From Dermatophagoides farinae (Eukaryota; Arthropoda; Arachnida; Sarcoptiformes; Pyroglyphidae), in contig NC_134678.1 in NCBI RefSeq assembly GCF_024713945.1, positions 434,001-498,000 of the forward strand: a DNA stretch of 64,000 bases, in the 5' to 3' direction. Made by a program: the position numbers and the translations under genes. Each line of letters starts with the position of its first letter. Positions within the stretch are counted from its first letter, which is position 1. Of this stretch, positions 42,542 to 56,073 are shown in pieces. A model generated the notes under the pieces. That model had not been told where the DNA came from, did not search any database, and was given only the letters and a program-made list of their open reading frames with translations.

Positions 42542-45500
42542 ATGATGAGTATACAACAACAATCACGAACAAGTTTTATGCAAAGTCCACTTGTAACTTG
42601 GGTAAGTGAAAATAAAAAAGAGAAATGGAGAGAGAGAGAATAGGAATTGCCCCATTTGTGTTGATATAATATATCCTGTTCACTATGTTTACCTATCTGG
42701 TCATCATCATTTATTTTATTTCAATTTTTTTTTGTTCTTTTGTTTTATTTTGACCATTGAAAAACCAAACAAACAAACAATGGCCAGTTTTCTATTTCGT
42801 TGTCTCTCTCTCTATGAGATGATTAAAAAAACAAAAAGAACCTGCGAAAAGAAAAAAAAATTCTATGCCATTGTTGATGATGATGACAAGTCAATAAATA
42901 AAATATATAAAAAAAAACAAGACGATTAGATGTATTTAATTAATTAATCATCAATATATATAAATGTTCAGATAAATATAGACATGGATAAAATTCATCA
43001 TTCGTTTTATCACAATTTAGGTCGATTTCAAAGTCATCACCATGATTAGGCTGAAATTTTTTTTGTTTGTTTTTTTCTGAATTCAATGAATGGAAAAAAA
43101 CCCATGACCCATTCATTATCATTCATGTCATGACATTTTATTTTTATTTTTATTTTTCCTTGAAATTATTAGTCAGTTTTGTTTGAAAAAGTTGTATTTT
43201 GACTCATCAAAAAACACACAGAGCAAATGATAGAAATTCAATAAATTTTGTTTTTTTTTGGTTTTTGCTATAGCTCAAAACATTATTGGAAGAAAATTGC
43301 AATGATTATAATGATCTATGTCATGGTATTTATCTGAATAAAGCATGGCTTCAAATGTGAGTATTTTTTTTTTTTGTTTACAACAATTTGAATTTCATAA
43401 TTTAATCTGATCTGTTATTCGTATTATAATAGCGATGCAAATCCATTACACATTATAACCGATTCAATATCATCGACAACGACAACAACATCGGCAACAA
43501 ATACCGAAATTGCCAATTCATCTATAAGGATAAAAAATTTAAATATTCTATTGCAGAATATAAAAAATTTCTATCAAAATGTTCTTGATCAATTATTGGT
43601 ACTTCGTTTGCCTGATGTAACAAAAATTGCCTTCCAATGTAATGATGAATTATGGTTATCGATACCGCAGAATAATCCATTATATAATCTTATGAATCAT
43701 TATTATCAATTATCATCATCATCATCATCGACATCTACATCAACATCATATAGTAATTATGATGATTTACAAACATTATTGTTACTCATACTTGGTTGTG
43801 CTGTACAATGTGAACATAAAGAAATATTTATTGAAAAAATTAAACAATTAGACATCTCGGCACAGCATTCAATAGTGGAATGTATACAACAGATAACGGA
43901 TAATCCAGAATCGGTATTTTTATTGTCAGAATGGAATATACCACCTGATGATGAAAATGAAAAAGAACGTCTTTATATGATAATGGTTGGCCTTATAAAT
44001 AGGCTAACCAATGAACGTGATCAATTATATCAACGTGTTGTCGATCTATCCTGTGAAATGCTTAGTTTATCAATACAAGCAAATACCGATCAATCTTCAT
44101 CAAATTCTAGTCTACTACAATTACAAAATACTTCTGTGAATCATTGTGATCAAAAATCTCATTACCTAGTTGAATTGGCCGATTGTAAATCCAAGCTACG
44201 GCGATTACAACAGGAATTGGAAGAAAAAAATGAAATCATAACCGAATTAAAAGAAGTGATTGAACAGAATAAAGAATTTTATAATAAATTAAGACATGAT
44301 AACCTGGAATTAACACAGGAAGCAAGAACCGCGAAAGCATATCGTGATGAAATTGATGTACTTAATGAACGTTGTCGAAAAATCGATCGGCTTGAAGCTG
44401 AAGTTCAACGTTATCGTGATAAAATGAATGAACTTGATTATTGTAAAACACGTGTAGAAGAACTACGTGAAGATAATCGAATACTTGGTGAAACGAAAAC
44501 AATGCTCGAAGATCAGCTAGAAGCAAGTCGTAAACGTGCGGAAAAAATACCTGAATTAGAGGAGAAAATACTTAAATTAACAACCCATAGTAATGAACTA
44601 AATTTACAACGAGAATTAGATAAAAATCAAATCGAACGATTGATTGAAGAAATTTCACATTTAAGATTGGAGAAAAAATTCACAAATGAAGAACTGAATC
44701 GTGTACAACAAGAATTGACCGATTTACGTACACAGATGCGTTTGAATCATGAAACAATGATGAAAAATGAAGAAGGAAATCTGTATGATCAAATCAATCA
44801 AGATGCATCGAAAAGATTGTTGAAATTGGAACATGAAAATAAAAAACTGCAAACAATGGTCGAAGACTATCAAAACAATTATATCGATGTTGATTCAGTA
44901 TTATCATTGTTTAAAAATATCGATGCCATTGCCATGAATACTAATGTGTCATCATCTGAAACCGACAACAATACCGAAAGTGGATATGATTCTAATGTAA
45001 AAAGTAAAATTGAAAAATTAAGTCAAATCAAAGAATGGATTGGCAGAATCAATCTAAATTGTGTTCAATTGAAAACGGTGGAAATGGAAAAAACGGTCCT
45101 CGAGAAAGATAATGATGAAATGAAGATGAAATTACGTGATCTAAGTGCCAAATATGATACAATGGAAAAGAATTACACGCAGACAAGTGCTGAAAATCAG
45201 AAAAATCAACGTGTTATTGAACAGAAAACGAAAAAATTGGAAGAATATCGTTCAGAATTGGAATCGATAGAGAATGAAAATCAAAAATTAATGGCCAATG
45301 CTGATTCATTGCGATTGTCGTTGAAAAAATTGAACGATCTAGAAATTGAAATGACCAATTTGGAAACGGAAAAACAACGTTTTGAACAGGAGAATAAATC
45401 GCTGGAAAAAGAAATTAATAGACTAAAAACATCGATTGATTTTAAAGATAAAATTATTGATGACAATTCTGGACAGCTATCCACTTATGAATTGGAAAAT

Positions 45501-48397
45501 AAACGATTGAAAAAAGAAATGGAAATGAATGGTCAATTGGTGCAACGTTTAAAAGAAGCTGAAAAAGAAAATAAAGATTTAGCTAATGTATCGGCTGTCC
45601 AGCGGAAAACATTGACCACATTACAATATGAATTGGTTGAAGAGAAATTGAAAACTGAAAAATTTTCCGAAGAATTCGGTAAAATTGTCGAAACATTGAA
45701 TCGATTGTATGAAGAAAATTGCGATGATAATGAACCGCGTATAAATACAAAAGATATTGATTCACTATTACATGGCCAGGTATCGACCGTGATCAATGAT
45801 ACATTACAATCATTGATTGAAAAATATTCTACCGAAAAAGATTCTCATATTCAAGAGCTACAAGCACGTTTATCGGATCTCAAAGATAGTAATCAGGAGA
45901 TGCAAAATTTAATCAATTCACTTAAAAGACAATTGAATATTGATGAAAAATCCGATATAAAATCATCATTAGATTCATTGAATGAATTGCAGCGAAGAAT
46001 ATTTGCATTGGAAGATGAAAATCATCAACTGAAATCGGAATTAACGACACAAAAAGATCATCAATTGGAAATGGTTTGCCGTAATGATGTGATTGAATCC
46101 AAATTGAACACAGTCAATGAATCGAACGGTGAATTGAAAAATAAAAATGCAACATTAGAAGTAGAGAATAGCCTGTTGAAATCACAAAATAGTTCACTTG
46201 AAAGTCAAACAATTGAATTACAAGAACAAATGGTGGCCATTCAGGATTCAATTGAAAAACTTAGGATTAAATGTGAAGAATATGAAACAGCACATCGATT
46301 ATTGATCAATGATAATGAATCATTGCAAGAGATTCATCAACAATTGACAGGTATTTTTCATTCCTTCATTAATTTTTTTTTTTTGAAATTGAAAACTAAT
46401 TCCCTTTTTTTTCCTCGCTAGTTGATTATGAAAATTTAACGAAAATTCATGGTACATTAAAACAATCATATAAAAAATTAAAAGTTGAATATAAAACATT
46501 GGAAGAAGCGTTTAATGCGCAAGTAACGAAATACGATGAATTGGTCAAAGATACAGAAAAAGAATTGGAAACATTACGTACGGAAATTGATAAAAATTCC
46601 ACACCAACAAAAGAACATGTTGATCATGAAGAGAAATTATTATCGTTGAACAATGAATATAAAACATTGAATGAAGAACATAAAAGATTACAAACTGAAC
46701 ATAAAATGTTGCAGAATATTTATAAGAAATTACGTTCAGATAATAATGATCTAAAATTGAAACATACCGAATTACAAGGTGAAACAGCTGAATGCAAAGA
46801 TCGTATGAATGCATTGAATGTTGAGGTATCGAAATTATCAAATTATTGTGAAATGGTTGCCATGACAAATACGACACTAGAACAGCAACGGAAAAAATTG
46901 GCCACACAATCAGCTAGCCTGTTGGCACAATATAATGATCTATTGATGGAATTAAGTTGTGGCTGTGAACGTACGATCAAAGATAAATTACATGAATTGA
47001 TTATGAAAAAAGAACGATTGGAAAAAATGTTCAAAGATTATGATATATCATTCGAAAAGAATATGTCACGTGTATCGAATAATAAATCTTCAATGACCGC
47101 CTCTGATTTACAACAATCGTCATCCAGTCGAATTGATGATACAATTTATGGTCTATTATGGGAAGCTGAAACACCATCCATTCAATCATCATCATCGTCA
47201 TCATCATGTCATTTGGATGGAAAATTTTTCAATTCTTCAGCATTATTACGACAATATTCAATTAATAATAATAATGAAAAGGTTTGCAATTGCACATTTA
47301 ATTTTATTCATTGAAATTTATTTTCTCTTTTTCAGGACCAGAAGATCATCATATCATCACCACGTATTCCGCCCAGAAATTCTCATACATTACAAAGATA
47401 TCCAACAATCAATGCAAAAGAAACAACAATGACCACAACGACCAGTAGTATAGAATTTATGCCTAATGAAAATAAAATGTCAATCAATATATCAAGTAGA
47501 AATAATTGTAGCAATCAACAACAAGGCAATAATTCATCATTATTGGATAATCATCATTCCATAATGGATGGCACATTTTCTAAATTACAGATAACATCAA
47601 CATCACCATTTACGGTGGCAAAATCAATATCGACAATCAGTTCACCAGTATCATCATCAGCGACAACAATGAATAATAATTTCATGAGAGGTTCATTCAA
47701 AAGTAATAGTGTCAATTATGGAAATTTGATGCGAAAATCTGAATCACCATATCCATTGAATATGAAAATGTTACAATCGTCGAATAATAATAAACATTCT
47801 GCACAACAGCAGCAGCAACAAATTGTATGTTTATCATCGAATCGTGTTCGTGTCAACAATAATAATCAACAACAACAACAACATAATCATCAAATACAAA
47901 GAAATTTTAATCCATTGTCACCATTATCATTTCATTCAGATAAATCATCATCATCATCGTCAACAACATCGACATCATCAAATCATCATCAGAATCATAA
48001 TCATGATGTAATAATAGAAAAAGATCATCACGATAATAATGTATCGACACGTTCAAGAATAACAATTACAAGTGATAGTATTCAGACAATATCAAATGGT
48101 TTCAGTAACAATAACCTGAATAATAATGATAATAATAATATAAGTATTCAGATTCATAATAATGCAATGAATAATAATAATCAAAATAATAATACGATAA
48201 CTACTACTACAACGGAAACTGTGATTACATCATCATCATCATCATTACCACCACCACCACCACCACCACCATTGGATCCATCATCATCGAATATGATGAA
48301 TGGAATTTCAAATAATCAAGAAAATATTTCCAATACAAACAACAACAACAATAATAATGGTTCAAATTCAATTTGGTATGAATATGGTTGTGTATGA
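42542..48397 (+). CDS. Girdin/Daple (CCDC88) family HOOK-coiled-coil protein
   Basis: Five exons: 42542-42601, 43274-43356, 43433-46350, 46422-47281 and 47336-48397, all in phase; about 1660 residues. The N-terminus has SFMQSPLVTW, then LNKAWLQIDANPLH and LLLLILGCAVQCEHKEIFIE, which is the HOOK (dynein-linked) domain over roughly the first 200 residues. A very long coiled coil follows (about residues 235-1260), with the family segment YRDEIDVLNERCRKIDRLEA. The tail is Ser/Asn/Gln-rich and ends EYGCV, the PDZ-binding end used by vertebrate DAPLE to bind Dishevelled. Family members link trimeric G proteins, actin, dynein and Wnt/planar-polarity signalling at the membrane and cytoskeleton. I cannot point to a clear G-alpha-binding (GBA) motif. 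Intron 1 (672 bases) is large for this genome. It converges on the synaptotagmin-like gene. Confidence 0.9.
42940..43050 (-). other. Possible antisense exon inside girdin intron 1
   Basis: On the minus strand, AATTTCAG at 43058-43051 precedes 36 open codons (PNHGDDFEIDLNCDKTNDEF...) and TAA at 42940-42942. Composition is not repeat-like, but no upstream partner exon was found. It could be a terminal exon, a retrocopy fragment or chance. Confidence 0.15.
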
Positions 48398-49571
48398 TTT
48401 TTCATTACTGTCTGTTTGTATTTTATGAAAATCAAATGTAATTTTATTGACCATCCACATATATATAGATTACTTTAGTGCAAATTAATTAATTTTTTTT
48501 TTTGATATTCAACTCGACGAAACAATTGAACATGGAATTTTTTTTTCATTGTTTATTTAAATAATTTCCATACACACCCAACCATACGCCAACAACAACA
48601 TCCATATACAAATCATACTTTTCAACGAAAAAAAAAACAGATGATAAATTTATATAAATAATTTATAATATAACAATCAATAACATCCAAGTATTTTGTT
48701 GTTATTGTGGTGTTTTTTTTTTTTTTTTTTGTTGTCAAAACAGTAAAATAAAATTATTATATATTTGTAAACATTGAATAAATTGGGTGAGAAAAGAAAA
48801 CCAGACAAAAAAAAATAGAGAAGATAAAGTGATTGATAAAAATTTCTTCATAATAATAATAATAATCGTCGTCAACAAAAAAAGAGATAAGATAAACATT
48901 TCAATAAAATTTCTTTCCCTGTCTCTCTGAATCAAATTGAATAAAAATTTTTCAAATCACATGACATTTTCATTAAAAAAAAAAAAATTCCACCTTTTCC
49001 ATTTTGTATGTGTTTGTATCATTCATATTACTCTGGATCGTCATTTTTTGTTGTTGTTTTTGTGTTTTTTTTTTTTGGTTCCGTAACTAAATCTCACTTT
49101 TTTGAATTGTTAAATTCTGATTTTTTTTTTGGTTGAAATTCTGTCTACTGTGGAGACTACTACTCTAAATAAATATATAGCATATATATTGGTGGAATAA
49201 TAAATTTTTTTGTAGATTTCATCACACTTTTTTTTATAAATGTAGAGACGAAAAAAAAATCGATTAAATACTGCACTGTAAGACTGTAGTATTTTTGTTT
49301 TTTGGGTATTGGGTATTGATTGGGTGGGTATACAGATGAATGAATGAATGAAATTTGATGATTAATTGGTCGATGATGATAAAGGAAAAAAAACAAACAC
49401 ACACATACACACCAGAGAAAAAAAAAGAAAACAAGAGCAGCAACAACAACAAAAATATGATCAATAAATTCTGGAAAACATCAAATTTTTTTTTCTCCAC
49501 GCACGTGTTTTCGGATATGATTTTTTTCCAATTTTTTCCAATCGATTATTCGTCTGTAACTTGATGATGTT
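48398..49571. other. Convergent 3' intergenic region
   Basis: About 1.2 kb of AT-rich DNA with long poly-T tracts between the stops of girdin and the synaptotagmin-like gene. It should contain both 3' UTRs; no exon is seen. Confidence 0.65.
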
Positions 49572-51983
49572 TCAAGGTTCATGAAGTACATGCCATCTAG
49601 AAACTTGTTCACCTTTATTATCACGCATATCATTCCAATGTGATAATTCTTCATCACCGCTACTATTATAGCCCAATGATATCCAACCAATCATTTCTTT
49701 ACGTTTTATGCTACGTTTATTATAGACGAAAATCATCAATGTTACATCTGGTAATTGAAATAATGCCACTTGAAAAACAAATGTTTCCCGAAACAATGGA
49801 TTTGGTTGCCCGCGGCATACACGTGTTTTACCACGTGCCATTTCATTACCATTTTGTGATACAAGTAATAATTTTATATATGTATCCGGTGTACGTGTCG
49901 ATAGGCTACGAAATTGACTTCCTGCAAATAGATTGGTAAAAAAGTTATTTTAATAATCAACAAGTTTTGTTTTTTTTTTCACACCTTTGATCATTGTCAC
50001 ACTTAATCTACCGGTTGTACCATTATAAGCGAGACTTAATAAAAGTTCTGGCGAACTATTCTGCAATGATTGTGATGATGTACTATCTGTACGTGCAAGA
50101 CTTGATGATTCCAAATCTAATAACTGTATTTGTGCGAGAAAAAAAAGTGAATTCAATTACGAACATTCAAATTGGAATCAAATTACCCGATTTCTTTTCG
50201 TTGCAGGAAGCTCCAATGTAAACCATAATTTTGTCTCTTGTTGTTGTGGTTTTATACATGCAAATGATATACGGCTTTCACCTGTGGCAATGGCGGTGGT
50301 TAATCAAATCATTAATTACATTTATTATCAGGTAATTTACATACCAATCAAATAGGTTTTCCTAGTGAAACCAACACTAAACACCCGAAAACGTAAACCT
50401 AAATTTGAAATCTCATCCGGATTGATTCGATTAAATGTAAATGTTTCATCGAATACTGGACAAAATATTGGCTTGGATTTTGTACGAAATTTTTGCTTTT
50501 TATGCGGTAACAGTATGATTTTCACATAAATCTGACAAACATTACTGTGTTGTTGTTGTTGTTGTTGGTCTTTATATGCTATTTCATCACCTTGAATGAC
50601 AATGACATAAAGTTTTTTGCTTGGTGCATCATATGCAAAACTTATCTCTAATCGACCGCTTTTAATCATCATTATTTGTTGTTGCGGTGATGATGATGAT
50701 AATGTTGTGGTTAAATTTCTTTCAGATAATGTTGTATTTGGTGAAAAATCTTGTAAATTTGATGATTGTGTATCCGATTCATCATAATTATTTGGATCAT
50801 AATTATTCAATGTTTGATATTTATTTTCATTGTTATTCGAATCATTAGTTTCACTTGATTCATTTGTTTTCATACGTTTTAATAATAATAAACTACGTTT
50901 ATTATTATTAGTTGCTGCTGCTGCTGCTGCTGCTGTTGTTGTTGTTGTTGTTGTAGCCAAAATAATTGCATCTTCAGTACTACCAGTTTCACTTGATACT
51001 GAACCATCGGTTGATATTTGTTTACCAATACGACCTTTTTCAGCTAATGATATTAAATCATTCGTCGTCGTCGTCGTCATTTTCTTTCGATTCTTATTTG
51101 GATTATTTTGCCAATCATCAGATAAAAACATTTCAAATGTTTTGGCATTATTTTTCAATGCAATCGATGCATAAATAGCTTGTTGTTTCAATATATTACG
51201 TGAACGATGATGATGATTTTTATTATCTGATGAATAAAAATTTGGAACAATTTCATTATCATTAAGACATATACTATGTTGTCGTTGAATTTTTGCCACA
51301 CCATTGGTCATGGATCTGATTGGAATTAATCGTTCATTTTCAGGTGATGATACATATTCATGATGATGATGATGTTGATGTTCGATATTCGATCTTTGTA
51401 TTATTGGCTGCTGTAGTTGTTGATGTGTTCGATACCATTCATTCGTTTCATTAAGGCATTCATTCAATTTTGCAATATAATAATCATTATTATTATTATT
51501 ATTTGAAACTTTATCAATTGGCTGCTGTAATTGTCTCATTAAATCTTCGTCTTCATCACAATAATAATCAGATGTATCATCATTTGGATTATTAGCTGCT
51601 GCTGTTGCCATCATCATCATCATATGATGGCGATTATTATCATCAACATTGACATCACCATCACCATCATCATCATCATCATCATCATCATCGGCATTAT
51701 TATTCTGTTCCAATGATGATGAAAATGATTTTATCAATTCTTTTGATATTCGTTCTTTATTCGATGTGATGGCGATACCATTATTGTGTTTTTGTTTCGA
51801 ATGACAACACCAACATGATGATGATAATGTTTTTGTTTGAAAATAACGTAATATACTTTGATAATTGAGTTTTCTTGTTTTTGTTATAAATATTAATAAA
51901 ATTAACAAAATGATAACGATGATTAACGAAAAAATCATGATCGATAAATGATGATTGTGTAAAATGTTTGTTATCGTCGTCAT
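49572..51983 (-). CDS. Synaptotagmin-14/16-like protein
   Basis: Four exons: 51983-50345, 50281-50187, 50123-49985 and 49921-49572, phases consistent; about 740 residues. An N-terminal membrane anchor (IMIFSLIIVIILLILLIFI, about residues 14-34) is followed by a Cys-containing juxtamembrane segment. A long Asn/Asp/Ser-rich linker leads to two C2 domains: C2A from LEISFAYDAPSKKLYVIVIQ, and C2B from ELLLSLAYNGTTGRLSVTMI through WISLGYNSSGDEELSHWNDM and WHVLHEP. The C2B pattern is that of the Syt14/Syt16 subfamily. I do not see the usual set of calcium-binding Asp residues in either C2 domain, as expected for these calcium-independent members. It probably acts in membrane trafficking. A 5' UTR intron is likely: donor GTAAGT at 52130-52125 and acceptor at 52055-52054 enclose 77 bases. 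Confidence 0.85.
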
Positions 51984-52320
51984 ATTTGATGTTGTTGATG
52001 AGAATATTCATCACACCAATCGATCGAATCACAATTTATTCATTTTTTGACATCTAATTGTTCCAGAAGAGAAGAGAGAGAGAAAAAAAAATTTAAAAAA
52101 AAACCGAACAAAAAAATCATTTCCACTTACACAATATGGTAGATTCAATATGGAAAAAAAAATTCTTTTCCATTTTTCCACACACACAACACCAGGTTGA
52201 CTACAATTGCACCTATTTCATATTTTTCATTCTCTTTGTTTGTTTGAAACAATATTCTGCGAATATATTGAGCACCTAAAAAATTGTTGTGAAAGAGAGA
52301 AAAAGAGAGAATTTAATCCA

Positions 52321-52593
52321 ATGGAATATTTTTTTTCATATACAATAGAAAAATTGGAACAAACTGCTGCTGCTGCTGCTGATGCTGTTTCTTTTGACGT
52401 TTGTTGTTTTTTTTCTGATTATGCTCACACGATTCCATCGAATGTGGTTCTGTTGTGGTCGATCATTTTTGCTCTCATTTTTTTTTCTATACTGCTGCTG
52501 TCGTTGTTGTTGACTTATACATTTGCTATATCAAGAATATTCTCCAATTTCAATGAAAGAATGAATAAAAGAAAAAATGTTACAACAACATGA
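52321..52593 (+). other. Candidate 90-residue single-pass membrane ORF
   Basis: ATG to TGA, 90 codons. A poly-Ala run and ordinary sequence (DAVSFDVCCFFSDYAHTIPS) are followed by one long hydrophobic segment (LLWSIIFALIFFSILLLSLL) and a basic tail (NERMNKRKN), the layout of a small type of membrane protein. No homologue comes to mind; it may be noise or lie in a 5' UTR. Confidence 0.25.
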
Positions 52594-52872
52594 TCATGAA
52601 CATTTTACAAGCGACACCAATTTTTTTTTCGGTGCTATACAGCATGAGTGAAACCAAACTGCCAGATGATGTTCCAGAATATTTCGTACCCCTGTTCAGC
52701 TCCCCATATCGCACTATGGATGAATGAAAACAACAACAACAAAAACAGAAAAAACAAAACCAGGTATTTACACAACATATTCAGTTTCAGGGTCATTCTT
52801 TGTGTGTGTGTGTGCGTGCGTTTTTCATATTACGAAATGTTCTCAATTTTCGAATTTTTTTTATCACAAAAA

Positions 52873-52885
52873 ATGGCGCCATCTT
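52873..52885 (-). promoter_or_regulatory. GGCGCC element, CTCF/YY1-like
   Basis: Minus strand reads AAGATGGCGCCAT, combining a GATGGCGC core (CTCF-like) and AAGATGG (YY1-like). It is about 710 bases upstream of the kindlin start, with the self-complementary centre ATGGCGCCAT. Confidence 0.2.
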
Positions 52886-53592
52886 TGAACATCGGTTTTA
52901 TTCATCATCATCATCATTTGGATTAAATTAGACAGATTCGAATATTTTTTATATTTGGAAAATCGTGGAATCGTTCAACAACAACAACAGCAACAAAAAC
53001 AACAACAGGTCGAAGGCCATGAATAAAATAATTCGTAACAAATTTGTTCATTTTGTTTATTCATTCAAATAATCATAAATGTTTTTTCTTTCATTTTTTC
53101 TGTTGTTCATATAGTTTACCAAATTGCAATGCAAACACGAAAAAAAAAGTCTTCAACATCCAAACATCAACAACACTATCAAAATGAATTGTTCAACATC
53201 CAGTTCTTCATATATTTAACAGAAGCAGCAGCAGCAGCTTTCCATTTAAAGCAAACACACATTACAATTCAACATCTTTTTCTTCTCTCTCCTCTCACAA
53301 GTTTTCTTCTTCTTCTTCGAGAAAGAGAGTAGAACGCCTACACATCTTTTTTTTTTTGCCGAAAATTGTTTGAATTGGGAAAAAAAATAAACCGAAGCCT
53401 AGCATCATCATATATGCACATATCGAAAGTTGAAATCATTCAGTCAACATCAATCGCGCGCGGCAACAATCATCATCATCATAAGCGTCGGTTGTTATTC
53501 TGTGTTTCATTTCGATTATTCTTCATTTTGTTTTTTTTTATTTTGGTTGTTGTGACCTTTGAATTCAACATCATTATTGTGGAACAATAACA

Positions 53593-56073
53593 ATGTTAAC
53601 ACATGGTCTAATCAATGATGGCTCTTGGGAGCTACGAATTGTTGTTACCGATTTGAAAATTGAAAAAAGATTACGTGCTAAAGGTGATATGCATATTGGT
53701 GGATTGATATTGAAACTTGTTGAAGAGCTTGGTAAGTTTTTTTTTGGTTTTCTTAAAAAAATTCTTTATTTTTTTTATTTGTAATTTGATCCAAAATGAA
53801 TATTTGTTTGTTTTTGTGTATGTGATTGGCCTGAATTTTTTCTCATTGTGGCTAATCAAATCAACTTGATGTGTGTGTGTGTAGGCAGCTGAATTGCACC
53901 ATCGACAAATATTCCATATATGGATGTGAATGCGCGCCTAAGCTAGTTTTTTTATATTATATTCAAAGACAAGATGAAATTTTGTAAACCAATTCTTTTT
54001 TTTGTTCTTCTTTCTATTAGATGTAACGGCCGATTGGTCTGATCATGCATTATGGTGGCCAATGAAAAATCAATGGCTAAAACGTACACGAACAACATTG
54101 GATCAGGCCGGTATACAGGCCGATACGTTGTTGCATTTTACACCGATGCATAAAAATCTTCGTGTTCAATTACCCGATCTTCGTTATGTTGATTCAAGAG
54201 TGGATTTTTCCATACCAACTTTTAATGCCGTTGTACAGCTTTGTGATGATCTTGGTATTCGTCATGCAGAAGAATTATCTTTCTCTAGGCCATTAATAAT
54301 GGCACATTTGAAACAAAATTATCCAAATCTTGATATTACACCACTGCAACGACAATTTGATCAAATTGGACCGATTACACAGAATGAAAGTACATTGAAT
54401 CAGGTGACCAATGTTAGCACATTGACCCGTGCTATGAGTGCACAACCATTTGTCGATTTTGCACCATCATCCATGAATGGAAATAATAGTGGTCCAATTA
54501 TAGCCACGGCTCGTAATGTACCAGTGGAAAAACCAAGCTTTCTATATCCAGTTGAAGCTGTCAAACCAACATTGATGACAAGCCCGGTAACACCTAGTGC
54601 TGAAGGAAAAGCAACATTATTACGTCCAAAATCATTGATTGAAAAAGCACGACTTAATGCCGGTTGGTTAGATTCAAATCTTTCCATTTATGAACAAGGT
54701 GTTCGTGAATATGACCTTCTATTATTGCGTTTTAAATATTATAATTTCTATGATTTAAATCCAAAATTGGATGCCGTACGCATCAATCAACTATATGAAC
54801 AAGCAAAATGGTCATTGATCACAGAAGAAGTTGATTGTACTGAAGAAGAAATGTTTCTATTTGCTGGCCTACAATTACAAATCAATATATTGGCATTGAA
54901 TCCAGATCCAAATGATCAATACATTGAAGTCAATGATGATATTGATGCAGCGTTGGATGAATTACAATTAACATTAGAAGGATCCAATGCAATTCAATAT
55001 AATTATCAACAACAATCCAATGGTACATCAACAATTAATTATGGCTATTCCGATATACCCGAACTGTCCGGTTATCTACGTTTTGCTAAACATAAATTAT
55101 TTACATTGAAAAATTTTAAACGTTATTATTTCATATTGAAAGATACGAATCTGAAATTATATAAAAGTATTGAAGATCGTCAAGGATCACCAGCATTTAT
55201 TATCAATCTAAAAGGTTGTGATATAACACCAGATCTGAATGTTACACAGAATAAATATGGTTTCAAAATACATAATTATAATGATGATGGACAAACGGAA
55301 TATTGGCTACGATGTGAATCGGAAAAACAATATGCAGAATGGATAACTGCTTGTCGTTTAGCAACCAAAGGACGGACAATGGCTGATGCATCATATCGTA
55401 CCGAAGTACAAACAACGAGAGATTTTCTGAAAAAACAACAATATTCCGGATCACCAGTGATGCCTACACAATCGAATAAAATTGCAATTAATCCCGATGA
55501 TTATATAGCCTTAAGATTTTTAAGACGACGTGATCAACATGTAAGCAAAAGAAATGAAAATATTTTTTTTTTTGAATTCTAACCAAAATTTTCATTTACT
55601 CTCTCGATAAAGGTAACAAACAGAATCTATGATTCACATGGAAATTTTAAATCAATGCCATCATTACAATGTAAATTGAATTATATTCGTGCATGGCAAG
55701 CATTACCAAAATTTGGACTTTCATTTTTTGTTGTCCATTTTTTGAATACTAAAAGAGAGGTATTATATACATACATTTATTATTATTGTTATTGTGCATG
55801 AAAAATCTATTTTTAGATCTCATTCTACATTACACCATGAATGATGAGTAGTAGTAACGTTTTTTTTCTCATTCATCTATTTTTGTATTATTATTCAAGG
55901 AAATTCTTGGCATTGCTCCCAATCGTCTTGTACGTATTGATATGCATACTGGTGATACAATTCGTACATGGCCCTATGCACGAATGAAATCATGGAACGT
56001 TAATTGGGAAATAAAAAAATTATGTGTTGAATTCGATGATGAAATGTTGGAATTTGAATGTCTTAGTGCCTGA
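53593..56073 (+). CDS. Kindlin / fermitin (UNC-112), C-terminal end displaced to +1 frame
   Basis: Exons 53593-53731, 54021-55540, 55613-55759 and 55900-56073. The zero frame gives 659 residues and stops at TGA 56071-56073. Kindlins bind integrin beta tails and activate integrins with talin at focal adhesions. The F0/F1 start ([18 protein letters not shown]), then [20 protein letters not shown] and [13 protein letters not shown], are family hallmarks. A PH domain (about residues 360-460, [20 protein letters not shown]) is inserted in F2, and F3 includes [18 protein letters not shown]. The expected end of F3 follows directly after the TGA but in the +1 frame, ending at 56191 (see separate entry). 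With it the protein would have about 698 residues, close to other kindlins (human kindlin-2 has 680). Upstream of beta-spectrin on the same strand. Confidence 0.92.

Larger units (their letters stand above)
51984..53592. other. Divergent intergenic region, synaptotagmin-like / kindlin
   Basis: About 1.6 kb holding both 5' regions. Contents: the likely 5' UTR intron of the synaptotagmin-like gene (52054-52130), a short candidate frame (52321-52593), a GGCGCC motif (52875) and a CpG-rich spot GCGCGCGGC near 53456-53464 just before kindlin. CTG and CAT repeats are present. Confidence 0.6.

Noticed and set aside
55541-55612. In-frame continuation after the kindlin second coding exon
   Set aside because: The frame can be read on for a few codons to a stop, but GTAAGC...AAAG forms a 72-base intron and the next exon continues the family sequence.
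53593-56073. Kindlin as a decayed pseudogene
   Set aside because: All splice sites and about 659 codons are intact, and the final 39 codons remain open in the +1 frame; a single-base event explains everything.
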